From positions 3,038,001-3,102,000 of the forward strand of contig OZ241915.1 of NCBI GenBank assembly GCA_965203795.1: 64,000 nucleotides of DNA, given 5' to 3'. The notes under the pieces are model-generated. The model was not told the origin of the DNA. It was given only the letters and a program-made list of their open reading frames with translations, and searched no databases. Below, one piece after another: positions 34,498 to 43,488 of this stretch. Source of the stretch: CBDBBY01 sp965203795. GTDB lineage: Bacteria > Pseudomonadota > Alphaproteobacteria > Rhodobacterales > Rhodobacteraceae. The position numbers were made by a program, and so were the translations under genes. The stretch's first letter is position 1, and the number at the start of each line of letters is the position of its first letter.

Positions 34498-35514
34498 ATG
34501 AACGACATCTTGATGCGGGCGCCGAAGCTGCTTGGAGCCGCTGCCGCGGCCGTGATCGCAGCATCGGCCGCCGGCGCCCAGGAGATAGCCTGGGACATGC
34601 CGAACGAGTACGGCGAAACATCGGTTTCCGGCGAAGCGGACAAGATCTTCGCCGAGAGGCTGAAGCAGAACTCCGGCGGGCGCATTGTCGTCACGAACCA
34701 CTTCGGCGGCTCGCTCGGCTACAAGTCGAAGGACCATTGGGCGGCTGTGGAGGACCAAGCCGTGCCGATCGCCTCGACCTACACGGGCGTGTTTTCGGGA
34801 TTCGATCCGATCTTTCTGCTGAACAACATGCCGTTCGTCGCGACGAATCCGCTGCAGAGCCGCACGCTCCTGGATGCCGCGCGCCCGTGGTACGACGAGG
34901 CGTTCGCGAAGGGCGGACAAATGCTTCTCTTCACCGAGCCGTGGACCCCGGTCGGCATCTGGTCGAAGAAGGTCGTCAACTCCGCCGCCGACATGGCGCA
35001 GCTCAAGATCCGGACCTACGACAAGAACGGCACCATCACCCTGAACAATCTGGGCGCCTCCGCCATCCAGATGAGCTGGGCGGACGTGGTGCCCGCGCTT
35101 TCGACGAACACGATCGAGGCCGTCCTGACCTCGGCCGAGGGCGGACTGTCGGCAAAGTTCTCGGAGTATCTCGACCACTTCCACTACGTGAACTTCACGA
35201 TGGGATCGAACATGGTCCACATGAACTCGGACGTGTTCGCCTCGCTTCCCGACGACCTCCAGCAGATCGTCCTTGATACGGCGAGCGAGGTCGAGGACGA
35301 GCTTTGGGCGCGCATCGAGAACCGGATCTCCGGCAACGTTCAGCGGCTCAAGGACGAGAACGTCACCGTCATCATTGATGTTCCGGAGCAGCTGATCAGC
35401 GAACTCAAGACGGCCGGCCAGCAGGCGATCGACGAATGGAAGGAGCTGATGGGCCCGGAAGAGGCCGAGAAGATCCTCGCGGCTTACGCAGACCTGCTAG
35501 CGGAACGCCAGTAG
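34498..35514 (+). CDS. dctP: TRAP transporter substrate-binding protein
   Basis: A 338-residue periplasmic protein with a signal peptide (cleavage near Ala-Gly-Ala-Gln at 25-28) and a DctP fold: Ala-Glu-Arg-Leu-Lys, Phe-Gly-Gly-Ser-Leu-Gly, Leu-Lys-Ile-Arg-Thr-Tyr and Ser-Trp-Ala-Asp-Val-Val-Pro-Ala-Leu. The conserved Arg in Lys-Ile-Arg usually binds a carboxylate, so the ligand is probably an organic acid or amino-acid-like molecule. AGGGAG precedes ATG 34498. dctQ and dctM follow. Confidence 0.93.
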   Translation: MNDILMRAPKLLGAAAAAVIAASAAGAQEIAWDMPNEYGETSVSGEADKIFAERLKQNSGGRIVVTNHFGGSLGYKSKDHWAAVEDQAVPIASTYTGVFSGFDPIFLLNNMPFVATNPLQSRTLLDAARPWYDEAFAKGGQMLLFTEPWTPVGIWSKKVVNSAADMAQLKIRTYDKNGTITLNNLGASAIQMSWADVVPALSTNTIEAVLTSAEGGLSAKFSEYLDHFHYVNFTMGSNMVHMNSDVFASLPDDLQQIVLDTASEVEDELWARIENRISGNVQRLKDENVTVIIDVPEQLISELKTAGQQAIDEWKELMGPEEAEKILAAYADLLAERQ

Positions 35515-35575
35515 GCACAAACAACTCCGGCGGGACGCCCGCGAACCGGGCGTCCCGCAACCGGGCAAGCCGGCA

Positions 35576-36106
35576 ATGGCGCTCTTCCACAAATTCGCCC
35601 GCATCCTTTCCGACATCGGAATGGCCGCGTCCGTCGCCGTGATCATCGCGATGACGCTGCTTATCCTTACCGAGGTGGTTCTCAGGACGTATTTCGCGTC
35701 GTCCACCTACGTGATGGACGAGCTCATCGGCTACGGGATAGCGGCGACAAGCTTCCTCGCCTTGGGCCAGTCGCTGGCCAAAGGCACCCTTCTGAGAATG
35801 AACCTGCTGATCGCGGCCGTGCCGCACGAGAGCCGGTTCCGCACGGCGATCGAAGTGTTTTGCGCGCTCTGCGGCATGGCCGGCGCGGGAATGGCCCTGT
35901 TCTATTTCGCCAAGAACATGGCTCGCAATTTCGAGCGCGGATACGTCTCCGAGACCATCGCCCGCGTTCCGCTTTGGCTTCCGGAGCTGTTCATGGTTGT
36001 CGGGCTGTCGGTCTTCCTCGTGCAGCTCCTGTCGTATTTCATCCGGATTCTCGCAGGCCAAGTCGATCTCCGCGCCGCCAGCGAGGCCGACCTCCGCCTG
36101 GAATAG
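35576..36106 (+). CDS. dctQ: TRAP transporter small permease
   Basis: A 176-residue membrane protein with four hydrophobic helices (about 14-35, 48-66, 92-112, 130-152) and the DctQ-type Met-Asp-Glu-Leu and Leu-Gly-Gln-Ser-Leu-Ala-Lys-Gly. It anchors the large permease in the inner membrane. It lies between dctP (61 bases) and dctM (15 bases). Confidence 0.9.
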   Translation: MALFHKFARILSDIGMAASVAVIIAMTLLILTEVVLRTYFASSTYVMDELIGYGIAATSFLALGQSLAKGTLLRMNLLIAAVPHESRFRTAIEVFCALCGMAGAGMALFYFAKNMARNFERGYVSETIARVPLWLPELFMVVGLSVFLVQLLSYFIRILAGQVDLRAASEADLRLE

Positions 36107-36121
36107 GGAAGGCCGCCGAGC

Positions 36122-37432
36122 GTGGATCCGTTTGCGCTAGCCGTCGCCACGATTCTCTTCCTCGCGTTCTTTCTCGGGGCGGGCGTTTGGATTTTCGTGG
36201 CGCTGCTCATGGTCGGGATATCCGGCCTCCACTTCCTGCTCGACTTTCCGCTGCCGAGAATCGGCTCGATCATGCGCGGCACCATGTGGCGGACGGCATC
36301 GACCTGGGAGCTCGCCGCAATCCCGATGTTCGTGTTCATGGGCGAACTGATGTTCCGGACGGACATATCGGAGCGTTTGTTCAAGGGCATAGCGCCTTGG
36401 GCGAATCTGGTTCCCGGCAGGCTGATGCACTGTAACGTGGCGGGCTGCACGATCTTCGCTGCGGTGAGCGGCTCAAGCACGGCCACCACCGCCACGGTAG
36501 GGAAAATCACGCTGGAGGAACTCACGAGGCGGGACTACGACATGAACATGGCGGTCGGCTCCCTCGCGGGCGCGGGAAGCCTCGGCCTGATGATCCCGCC
36601 GTCGATTTCGATGATCATCTACGGCGTGCTGGCCGAGGAATCGATTACCGACCTGTTCGCGGCGGGCATACTTCCCGGACTGCTCATCGCCGCCTTGTAC
36701 GCGGCCTACATTGCGGTCCGCGCCTATCGGAACCCGGCGATCGCGCCGGACGACGGAACCAAGTTTCGGGTCAGCGACTTGCTGGGAAGCCTGAAGAACC
36801 TGTTTCCGGTGCTTCTGCTGGTCTTTGTCGTGCTCGGCGGAATCTATTCCGGAATCGTGACGCCTTCGGAAGCGGCGGCGCTCGGATTCGCGGCCTCCCT
36901 GGCGCTGGTCGTGGTCCTGAAGCAGTTCACGTGGAAGATCTTCCTGGATTCGCTCGCCGGCGCGGCGCGCATAACCTGCATGGTGGTGACCATCCTCGTC
37001 GCGGCGGCTTTCATGTCGTCCTCAATGGCGTATCTCCACGTGCCGCAGGAAATCGCGGCGCTGCTCGCCGATCTCCAGCTCGGGCCGATCGGGATGATCG
37101 TGCTGATCGGAGTCTTCTACATCATCCTCGGGATGTTTCTTGACGGGCTCTCGATCATGGTGATGACGCTCCCGATCACGCTGCCGCTGATCACGGCGGC
37201 GGGATGGGACCCGGTCTGGTTCGGCGTCTTCCTGGTCGTCATGATCGAGCTGGGACTGATCACGCCGCCGATCGGCTTCAACCTGTTCGTCCTCCAAGGC
37301 ATCACCGGAAAGCCGATCGGCACGATCGCCCGCGGCGCCTTCCCGTTCTTCCTGCTGATGCTGCTTTCGGCGGCGATCATCACCGCGTTCCCCGGCATTG
37401 TGCTCTGGCTGCCTGATGTCCTGTTCGGATAG
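36122..37432 (+). CDS. dctM: TRAP transporter large permease
   Basis: A 436-residue protein of 11-12 hydrophobic segments. Family marks are Phe-Met-Gly-Glu-Leu, Ala-Val-Ser-Gly-Ser-Ser-Thr-Ala-Thr, Gly-Leu-Met-Ile-Pro-Pro-Ser and the C-terminal Gly-Leu-Ile-Thr-Pro-Pro-Ile-Gly-Phe-Asn. It couples solute uptake to a sodium gradient. It starts at GTG 36122 with AAGG nine bases upstream. Confidence 0.95.
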   Translation: MDPFALAVATILFLAFFLGAGVWIFVALLMVGISGLHFLLDFPLPRIGSIMRGTMWRTASTWELAAIPMFVFMGELMFRTDISERLFKGIAPWANLVPGRLMHCNVAGCTIFAAVSGSSTATTATVGKITLEELTRRDYDMNMAVGSLAGAGSLGLMIPPSISMIIYGVLAEESITDLFAAGILPGLLIAALYAAYIAVRAYRNPAIAPDDGTKFRVSDLLGSLKNLFPVLLLVFVVLGGIYSGIVTPSEAAALGFAASLALVVVLKQFTWKIFLDSLAGAARITCMVVTILVAAAFMSSSMAYLHVPQEIAALLADLQLGPIGMIVLIGVFYIILGMFLDGLSIMVMTLPITLPLITAAGWDPVWFGVFLVVMIELGLITPPIGFNLFVLQGITGKPIGTIARGAFPFFLLMLLSAAIITAFPGIVLWLPDVLFG

Positions 37433-37527
37433 CGAAGCCCGCCGAACGCGCGCGCTGGATTGTTGAAGGGAAGGTCGAGGGAAACTAAACGAGCGTGAGC
37501 GGCATTCCGGTTTGCGGCGGTGGAACC

Positions 37528-38829
37528 ATGGCAAAAGAATACGATTCGATCATCATCGGCGGCGGCATCATCGGCGCGGCCATCGCGTACGAGCAGGCGA
37601 AGTCGGGAAGGCGCGCGCTCATCGTCGAAAAGAACGGCGCCGTCGGCTCGGGATCGACCAGCAACTCGTGCGCGATCATCCGGACGCACTACTCCACGCT
37701 GGACGGCGCGGCGCTTGCGCTGGCGAACTACCAGTACTGGGAGAACTGGCCGGGATACCTCGGCGCGCCGGACGGCGAATCCCTGGCGCGGTACCGCGAG
37801 GTCGGCTGCCTGTACTCCTGCTACGAAAGCAACGGCTACGGCGCGAAGCTGGAGGACATCGCGAACGAAATCGGAATTCCCTACGAGGTCTGGACCCCGA
37901 GAAAGATGCGGGCGAAGCTCCCGGTCATCGATGCCGGGGAGTACTTCCCGGCAAAGAGGGCGGACGATCCGGAATTCGGAAAGGCCGCCGGCGAAATGCG
38001 GTACATGCTGTTCTTCCCGAAGGCGGGCTTCGTCAGCGACCCGCAGCTCGCCACACTGAACATCGCAAGCGCCGCCGAGCGGAAGGGCGCCGAAATCCTT
38101 CTCAACAGGCGGGTGGTCGGAATCCTCAAATCCGGCGGCAGGGCGTCGGGCGTCAGGCTCGACACGGGCGAAGCCGTGCATGCGCCGGTCGTCGTGAACG
38201 CGTCCGGACCGCATTCCTACAAGGTCAACGAGCTGGCCGGCGTTGCGGAAGGAATGAACATCGGCACGAAAGCCCTCCGGGTCGAGGTGGCGCACGTGCC
38301 GTCCCCTCAAGGTTTCGATTTCGAGAATTGCGGATACATCGGCTCCGACGCGGACATCGGCGGATATTGGCGCCCGGAAGTCGGCAACAACATCCTGATC
38401 GGGAGCGAGGAGCCGGATTGCGACGAGCTCGAATGGGTCGACCCGGACCAGTACGACACGGAGTTGACGGAACAGGCCCGCCAGCAGGCCTTGCGCGCGG
38501 CGCAGCGCTTCCCGTCAATGGGCATACCGAACTCGGTCCGCGGAATCGTGGACCTGTACGACGTGACGGACGACTGGATCCCGATTTACGACTGCTCGGA
38601 TCTCGCGGGCTTCTACATGGCGGTCGGAACCAGCGGCAACCAGTTCAAGAACGCGCCGGTCGTCGGAATGATGATGAACGGGCTCATCGAATACTGCGAA
38701 TCAGGGCGCGACCACGACGCGGAGCCCTACCGGTACCCGCTTCCGAACATGGATTACACGCTGGACATGGCGTACTGCAGCCGGAAGCGCGAAATCAATC
38801 CGGAGAGCAGCTTTTCCGTTGTGGGGTGA
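37528..38829 (+). CDS. FAD-dependent oxidoreductase (DAO / sarcosine oxidase-like)
   Basis: A 433-residue DAO-family flavoprotein. The FAD site is Ile-Ile-Gly-Gly-Gly-Ile-Ile-Gly-Ala, followed by Glu-Lys-Asn and a Ser-Gly-Ser-Thr-Ser-Asn-Ser segment; the C-terminal Ala-Val-Gly-Thr-Ser-Gly-Asn-Gln-Phe-Lys is the second FAD contact. Family members oxidise secondary or tertiary amines such as sarcosine and dimethylglycine. ATG 37528 is taken; GTG 37495 is an alternative. Placement right after the TRAP genes suggests oxidation of the imported amine. Confidence 0.87.
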   Translation: MAKEYDSIIIGGGIIGAAIAYEQAKSGRRALIVEKNGAVGSGSTSNSCAIIRTHYSTLDGAALALANYQYWENWPGYLGAPDGESLARYREVGCLYSCYESNGYGAKLEDIANEIGIPYEVWTPRKMRAKLPVIDAGEYFPAKRADDPEFGKAAGEMRYMLFFPKAGFVSDPQLATLNIASAAERKGAEILLNRRVVGILKSGGRASGVRLDTGEAVHAPVVVNASGPHSYKVNELAGVAEGMNIGTKALRVEVAHVPSPQGFDFENCGYIGSDADIGGYWRPEVGNNILIGSEEPDCDELEWVDPDQYDTELTEQARQQALRAAQRFPSMGIPNSVRGIVDLYDVTDDWIPIYDCSDLAGFYMAVGTSGNQFKNAPVVGMMMNGLIEYCESGRDHDAEPYRYPLPNMDYTLDMAYCSRKREINPESSFSVVG

Positions 38830-38917
38830 GGCAGGTGCCTAGCGGCGGGCGAGCGCCGAACTTCCGATTGCTGCCGCGGACCGCCGGCCGGCAGGAATTC
38901 GTCGGCGGCAGGCGCCC

Positions 38918-40276
38918 GTGAAGGAGCGGGCCATCAGCCGCTTGGCGGAGTTCGCCGCCCGCACGCCGGCATCCGGCGTTCCCGTCGAATTGAAGGACCG
39001 CGCCAGCGACTGCGTGCTTGACGCAGCGGGCGCGGCCGCCGCCGGATTTGAACGTGCCGGTCCGCGGGCTGTGCGGAACGCAATGATTCCGATGTCCGCC
39101 TCCGGGAATTCGGCGGTCTGGTTTTCCGGCCTGCGGGTTGCGGCAATCGCGGCGGCAGGATCGAATGCCGCCGCCGCGACCGCGCTTGACGTGGATGACG
39201 GCCATCGAAGGTCGGCAGGCCATCCGGGCGCGGCCGTCGTGAGCGCCGCGTTGGCGGGAGCGGAAGAGAGCGGCGCGGACGCGGACCAGCTGCTGGCATC
39301 GGTCGTGATCGGCTACGAGGCGTCGGTCCGGATCGCGCTCTCTAGAAACCCCGGCCATCATCCGTCCACGGCCAGCGGGCGCTGGTGCGGCGCCGGCGCC
39401 GCGGCAGCCTACGCACGCCTGCGCGGAGCCGATCCCGCTGTCATGGCCGACGCGATCCTGATCGCGGAACAGCACGCTCCCCGCGTTGCCGCCGCGCAGC
39501 ACCACGGCTTCGCCGGATCGGACGTCAAGGAAGGCATTCCGTGGGCCGTCGTCTCCGGAATGACGGCGGTTCTGTTCGCGGAGAACGGCTTCAACGGCTA
39601 CCCGTCCGCGTTCGACCAGAACGTGCTTTACGATCCCGTCCGCCTCACGAGCGATCTCGGCACCTTCTCGGCAATGGGCGGCCTGTTCTTCAAGCCTTAC
39701 GCATGCTGCCGGTGGATCCATGCCGCGATCGATGGGGCGCTCGCCCTTTGCCGCGACAACCAGGCCCGCGCCGCGGACATCGCGGAAATCGAAATCCGCA
39801 CGTTCGAGCGCGCGGCGAAGCTTGGGAACGATCCGGCCCCGCAAACTGAAAGCGACGCCCAGTTTTCCATTCCGTTCTGCGTCGCGGCGGCGGTCGTGCG
39901 CGGTCCGGAATCCCTGCTGCCGATGGATCCCGCGCTCATGTCGGACCAGGACGTGCTCGACTTGGCAGGCAGAATCCGCGTGGAATTCGACGACGAGATG
40001 GAGTCGATGTTTCCGGCGCTGGCACCGGCGAGGGTCGCGATGCGCAAGGGGCGCCGACGGCTCAGCAAGCTCGTGAAGCATCCCTTCGGAGATCCCGGAC
40101 ACCCGATGGTCCGCAAGGAAATCCAGTCGAAGTTCAGCGCGCTTACCGCGGGCGTGCTCAATGCGGAACGGCGCCGGTCACTGATCGGCGAGCTCGCAAG
40201 CGACCGCATGTCGGCCGACTCGCTGTCCGGAATGCTGGCAGCGGAACTTGAAGCAGCGGCAAAGGAACCGAAATGA
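38918..40276 (+). CDS. MmgE/PrpD family protein
   Basis: A 452-residue protein of the MmgE/PrpD family (2-methylcitrate dehydratase, cis-aconitate decarboxylase and relatives). Visible are the N-terminal Cys-Val-Leu-Asp-Ala-Ala-Gly, Ala-Leu-Asp-Val-Asp-Asp-Gly-His-Arg, Gly-His-Pro-Gly-Ala, and Lys-Pro-Tyr-Ala-Cys-Cys-Arg-Trp-Ile-His in the middle. It should dehydrate or decarboxylate a small acid. Start GTG 38918. It overlaps the DHDPS-like gene by four bases, so they are coupled. Confidence 0.9.
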   Translation: MKERAISRLAEFAARTPASGVPVELKDRASDCVLDAAGAAAAGFERAGPRAVRNAMIPMSASGNSAVWFSGLRVAAIAAAGSNAAAATALDVDDGHRRSAGHPGAAVVSAALAGAEESGADADQLLASVVIGYEASVRIALSRNPGHHPSTASGRWCGAGAAAAYARLRGADPAVMADAILIAEQHAPRVAAAQHHGFAGSDVKEGIPWAVVSGMTAVLFAENGFNGYPSAFDQNVLYDPVRLTSDLGTFSAMGGLFFKPYACCRWIHAAIDGALALCRDNQARAADIAEIEIRTFERAAKLGNDPAPQTESDAQFSIPFCVAAAVVRGPESLLPMDPALMSDQDVLDLAGRIRVEFDDEMESMFPALAPARVAMRKGRRRLSKLVKHPFGDPGHPMVRKEIQSKFSALTAGVLNAERRRSLIGELASDRMSADSLSGMLAAELEAAAKEPK

Positions 40277-41190
40277 CAGACGACCGCACGGCGCCGAAGG
40301 GCGTGTTCGCCGCGGTAGCCACGCCGGTGGACCGCAATTTCGATATCTCGAAGGAGCTTCTGGTCGAGCATTGCCGGTGGCTGCTCGCGTCCGGCTGCGA
40401 CGGCCTCGCGCCTCTCGGCACGACCGGCGAAGCGAACTCGCTGAGCGCGGCGCAGCGCCGCGAGGTCATCGAAGCGATGGCGACGGCTGGAATCCCGATG
40501 GAGCGCATGATCGTGGGCACCGGCTCGACATCGTTCCGCGACGCGGCGGAACTTGCCGAAGTCGCGCTGGACGCAGGCGCGAACGGGCTGCTGATGCTGC
40601 CGCCCTTCTATTACAAGAACCCGCCCGAAGACGGGCTGTTCCGGTTCTTCGCGATGTTCGCCGAAGCGCTCGGCGCCCGGTCGCCGCGAATTTTCCTTTA
40701 CCATTTTCCGCAGATGTCGGCGGTGCCATTCACCCTCGGCCTCACCCGTCGGCTGAGGGAAGCGTTTCCCGGCGTGTTCGTCGGCATCAAGGACAGCAGC
40801 GGCGATTTCGAGAACACCAAGGCGTTCATCAGCGCGTTTCCAGGATTCGAAGCGTTTTCGGGTTCGGAAGTGCTCGCCGCCGCCAATCTGGACGCCGGAG
40901 GATGGGGCTGCATTTCGGCGACAACGAACGTTACCGCTCCGGTCGTGGCGGCGCGCATCGGGGAAACCGACACCGGAGTTCGCCGTCAGCTCGACAGCCA
41001 AATCGATGCCCTGCGGAACGCGATTTCCTCGGTGAACAACGTCAGCGGCACGAAGGCCGTCCTGTCGGAGTACCGCCGACAAAGGGACTGGGCGCGGACG
41101 CTTCCGCCGATTCCTGAACTGAACGAGGCCGACGGAAGGAAGCTCGCCGCCGAACTCGACAGCGTCGCCAGGCTCCGGCAGCATTTCTGA
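40273..41190 (+). CDS. DHDPS/NAL family lyase (DapA-like)
   Basis: A 305-residue class I aldolase-fold enzyme. Marks are Leu-Gly-Thr-Thr-Gly-Glu-Ala near residue 48, Tyr-His-Phe-Pro-Gln with the conserved Tyr, and the Schiff-base Lys in Phe-Val-Gly-Ile-Lys-Asp-Ser-Ser. Because it overlaps MmgE/PrpD in a catabolic run, it more likely cleaves or dehydrates a keto acid than makes dihydrodipicolinate. Confidence 0.9.
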   Translation: MTDDRTAPKGVFAAVATPVDRNFDISKELLVEHCRWLLASGCDGLAPLGTTGEANSLSAAQRREVIEAMATAGIPMERMIVGTGSTSFRDAAELAEVALDAGANGLLMLPPFYYKNPPEDGLFRFFAMFAEALGARSPRIFLYHFPQMSAVPFTLGLTRRLREAFPGVFVGIKDSSGDFENTKAFISAFPGFEAFSGSEVLAAANLDAGGWGCISATTNVTAPVVAARIGETDTGVRRQLDSQIDALRNAISSVNNVSGTKAVLSEYRRQRDWARTLPPIPELNEADGRKLAAELDSVARLRQHF

Positions 41191-41237
41191 CCCGCTTCGC
41201 GAGAAGCTACGGCTGCTTCGCCGGAACTGCCTCCCAG

Positions 41238-41930
41238 TCAGGTTTCGACGCTCAGGATCCGTTCAAGCGGCTTCTTGATCTTGGCCGCCTTGGGGATCGT
41301 TGCGTCCGCAGCCGGGTGTCCGACAGCGATGATCATGGCCGGCTTCTCAGACGGCGGCCGCCCGAGCAGGCCGTTGAGGAATCTCATCGGGTTCGGCGTA
41401 TGGGTCAGCATCGCCAGACCGGCGTGATGGAGCGCGGCCAGCAGAAAACCCGTCGCAATGCCGACGCTCTCCGGGACGTAGTAGTTCTTGAAGCGGGCGC
41501 CGTCGTCGAAGTGCCCCCATCGCTGAGCAAACACGACGATCAGCCAAGAGGCGGCCTCGAGATGCGGCTTGTCGGAATTCGTGCCCATCGGCTCCAGCGC
41601 GGCGAGCCATTCGTCCCCGGCACCTCCGGCATAGAACTTCCTTTCCTCGGCCTCCGCCGCCGCGCGGATCCGGCGCTTCGCCGCCGGGCTTGAGACCGCG
41701 ACGAAATGCCAAGGCTGGTGGTTTGCGCCGGACGGCGCGGTTCCGGCCGTCCGCACGCACTCCTCAATGACCGGGCGCGGCACCGGCCTGTCCGAAAAGT
41801 CGCGGATCGTATGGCGTCGCCTCATGAGGTCACGAAAGGCACCGGCCCTCTCGAGCATCTCGCCATCCGGGAAGTCCGCCCGGTCGGGAAGATCGATCGG
41901 CTCGTAGGCGATCTCGCCGCGCTGGAACAT
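41238..41930 (-). CDS. Nitroreductase family protein (iodotyrosine-deiodinase-like)
   Basis: A 230-residue FMN protein. Leu-Met-Arg-Arg-Arg-His-Thr-Ile-Arg-Asp-Phe-Ser, Ala-Gly-Thr-Ala-Pro-Ser-Gly-Ala-Asn-His-Gln-Pro-Trp and a C-terminal Val-Gly-His-Pro-Ala match the subgroup near iodotyrosine deiodinase. It would reduce nitro, quinone or halogenated compounds with NAD(P)H. ATG 41930 has AAGGAG nine bases upstream. It lies 22 bases downstream of the MttB-like gene, on the same strand. Confidence 0.88.
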   Translation of the reverse strand: MFQRGEIAYEPIDLPDRADFPDGEMLERAGAFRDLMRRRHTIRDFSDRPVPRPVIEECVRTAGTAPSGANHQPWHFVAVSSPAAKRRIRAAAEAEERKFYAGGAGDEWLAALEPMGTNSDKPHLEAASWLIVVFAQRWGHFDDGARFKNYYVPESVGIATGFLLAALHHAGLAMLTHTPNPMRFLNGLLGRPPSEKPAMIIAVGHPAADATIPKAAKIKKPLERILSVET

Positions 41931-41952
41931 GCCCGGGACTCCTTCCGACGAT

Positions 41953-43488
41953 TCACTCCAGCGGAGGCGCGCCGCCGGATTCCCTGCCTTTCGCGATGTA
42001 CTCCTCGAGGAGGCCATCCGCCTGTTCCCCCGTCGGCGGCGGAACGAAATTGGCCAGCGTCGCTTTCCACGTTTCCGTCGCTCGCTCCGCCGAGGTCCTG
42101 CAGCCGGATTCCGTCCAGTTCCCGAAATTGCTCAGATCGGCAATCAGGGGATTGTAGAACGCTGTCCGGTAGCGCTCCATCGTGTGGGCGGCGGCGAAGA
42201 AATGGCCGCCGGGCTTGACTTCGCGGAGCGCATCGAATCCGATTTCCGCATCGTCGGCGCGGAAATTGCCGGCAAGCTCCGCGATCATCTGGAGCGACTC
42301 AACGTCATTGATGAACTTTTCGTAGCCGAAGGTAAGCCCGCCTTCGAGCCAGCCCGCCGCGTGCAGCGTCACGGTCGCATTGGCCATCAAGGCTCCCCAT
42401 AGCCCCATGACCGTTTCGTTGGCGGCCTGCATGTCGGGGGTATTGGCGGCCGACCCGCTTGCGGACCGCCAAGGAAGATCTATCCGGCGCGCGAGCTGGC
42501 CGGAACCGATCTGCATCATGACATGCTCCGGCGTTCCGAAAGCGGGCGCTCCGGATTTCATGTCCACGTTGGAGCTGAAGCCGCCGTAGCTCACGGGCGC
42601 GCCCGGCTTGGCCAGCTGCGACAGCGCGATGCAGGCCAAGGCTTCGGCGTGCTGGAGCGTCAATGCGCCCGCGACGGTGACCGGCGCCATGGCGCCCGCG
42701 AGGCAGAACGGCGTGATAATCGACATTTGCCCGGCCCTGGCGAAATCGATAACGCCCTGCGCCATCGGCCGGTCGAGCAGCCTGGGCGAGTTGGTGTTGA
42801 TCACCGTGATGATCCATACGCCGCTGGCGAATTCCGCGTCATCCAGTCCGTGCGCCAGCCGGATCATGTCGAAGCATTGCTCCACCTGCTTCGTGCCGCG
42901 CGAGTAAGCGAAGGCAGGCTTGTCCCCGTATGCCAGCTGCGCGCGCATCATGTCGTAGTGCCTGAACTGGACGGGCACATCCTGCGGCTCGGCGGAGGGC
43001 CCGAACATGTGGATTACGTCGAAGGACTGGGCCAGCTTGATGGTTTCATCGTAGTCCCGCAGCGATCCGGGCCGGCGCCCGCGCTCGAAGTCGGTCGCGT
43101 TCGGGCACCCTGCGCCGGCCATGAAGATCATCGAGCCTTCCTCGTAGTCCAGCTCCCGGTCCGGGTTGGCCGCCCGCAGGCGGATGGATCTCGGCGGAAG
43201 CCTGAGGGCCGCCTCCACGATGTCGCGCCCGATGCGGACGGTTTCGCCTTCGACGCTTGCCCCCGCTTTGGCGAACAGATCGCGCGCCTCGGGAAGCAGG
43301 ATTTTCATCCCGAGCTCCTCAAGGACTCTGAGGGCCGTGGAATGGAGGTTTTCGACTTCGTCGTCGGTGAAGGCGTCCTGCGGGCGGAACGGATGCCGAA
43401 GCCGCCTGTAATCCGTTTTGCGGATTGCGGCAGGAGCCGCTGTAGCACGTTTCCGGCCGCGTCGACGCAACCCATTTTGCTTAGCCAT
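41953..43488 (-). CDS. Trimethylamine methyltransferase (MttB) superfamily protein, non-pyrrolysine
   Basis: A 511-residue TIM-barrel methyltransferase. Landmarks are Ala-Gly-Ala-Gly-Cys-Pro-Asn, Tyr-Ser-Arg-Gly-Thr-Lys, Thr-Pro-Phe-Cys-Leu-Ala-Gly-Ala-Met-Ala-Pro-Val-Thr and Gly-Phe-Ser-Ser-Asn-Val-Asp-Met-Lys. The frame has no internal amber codon, so it is the pyrrolysine-free type; described relatives demethylate quaternary amines such as glycine betaine by passing methyl to a corrinoid protein. No corrinoid protein is in this window. ATG 43488 is used, since the 116 upstream codons are not family-like. The start overlaps a partial copy of the island's inverted repeat. Confidence 0.9.
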   Translation of the reverse strand: MAKQNGLRRRGRKRATAAPAAIRKTDYRRLRHPFRPQDAFTDDEVENLHSTALRVLEELGMKILLPEARDLFAKAGASVEGETVRIGRDIVEAALRLPPRSIRLRAANPDRELDYEEGSMIFMAGAGCPNATDFERGRRPGSLRDYDETIKLAQSFDVIHMFGPSAEPQDVPVQFRHYDMMRAQLAYGDKPAFAYSRGTKQVEQCFDMIRLAHGLDDAEFASGVWIITVINTNSPRLLDRPMAQGVIDFARAGQMSIITPFCLAGAMAPVTVAGALTLQHAEALACIALSQLAKPGAPVSYGGFSSNVDMKSGAPAFGTPEHVMMQIGSGQLARRIDLPWRSASGSAANTPDMQAANETVMGLWGALMANATVTLHAAGWLEGGLTFGYEKFINDVESLQMIAELAGNFRADDAEIGFDALREVKPGGHFFAAAHTMERYRTAFYNPLIADLSNFGNWTESGCRTSAERATETWKATLANFVPPPTGEQADGLLEEYIAKGRESGGAPPLE

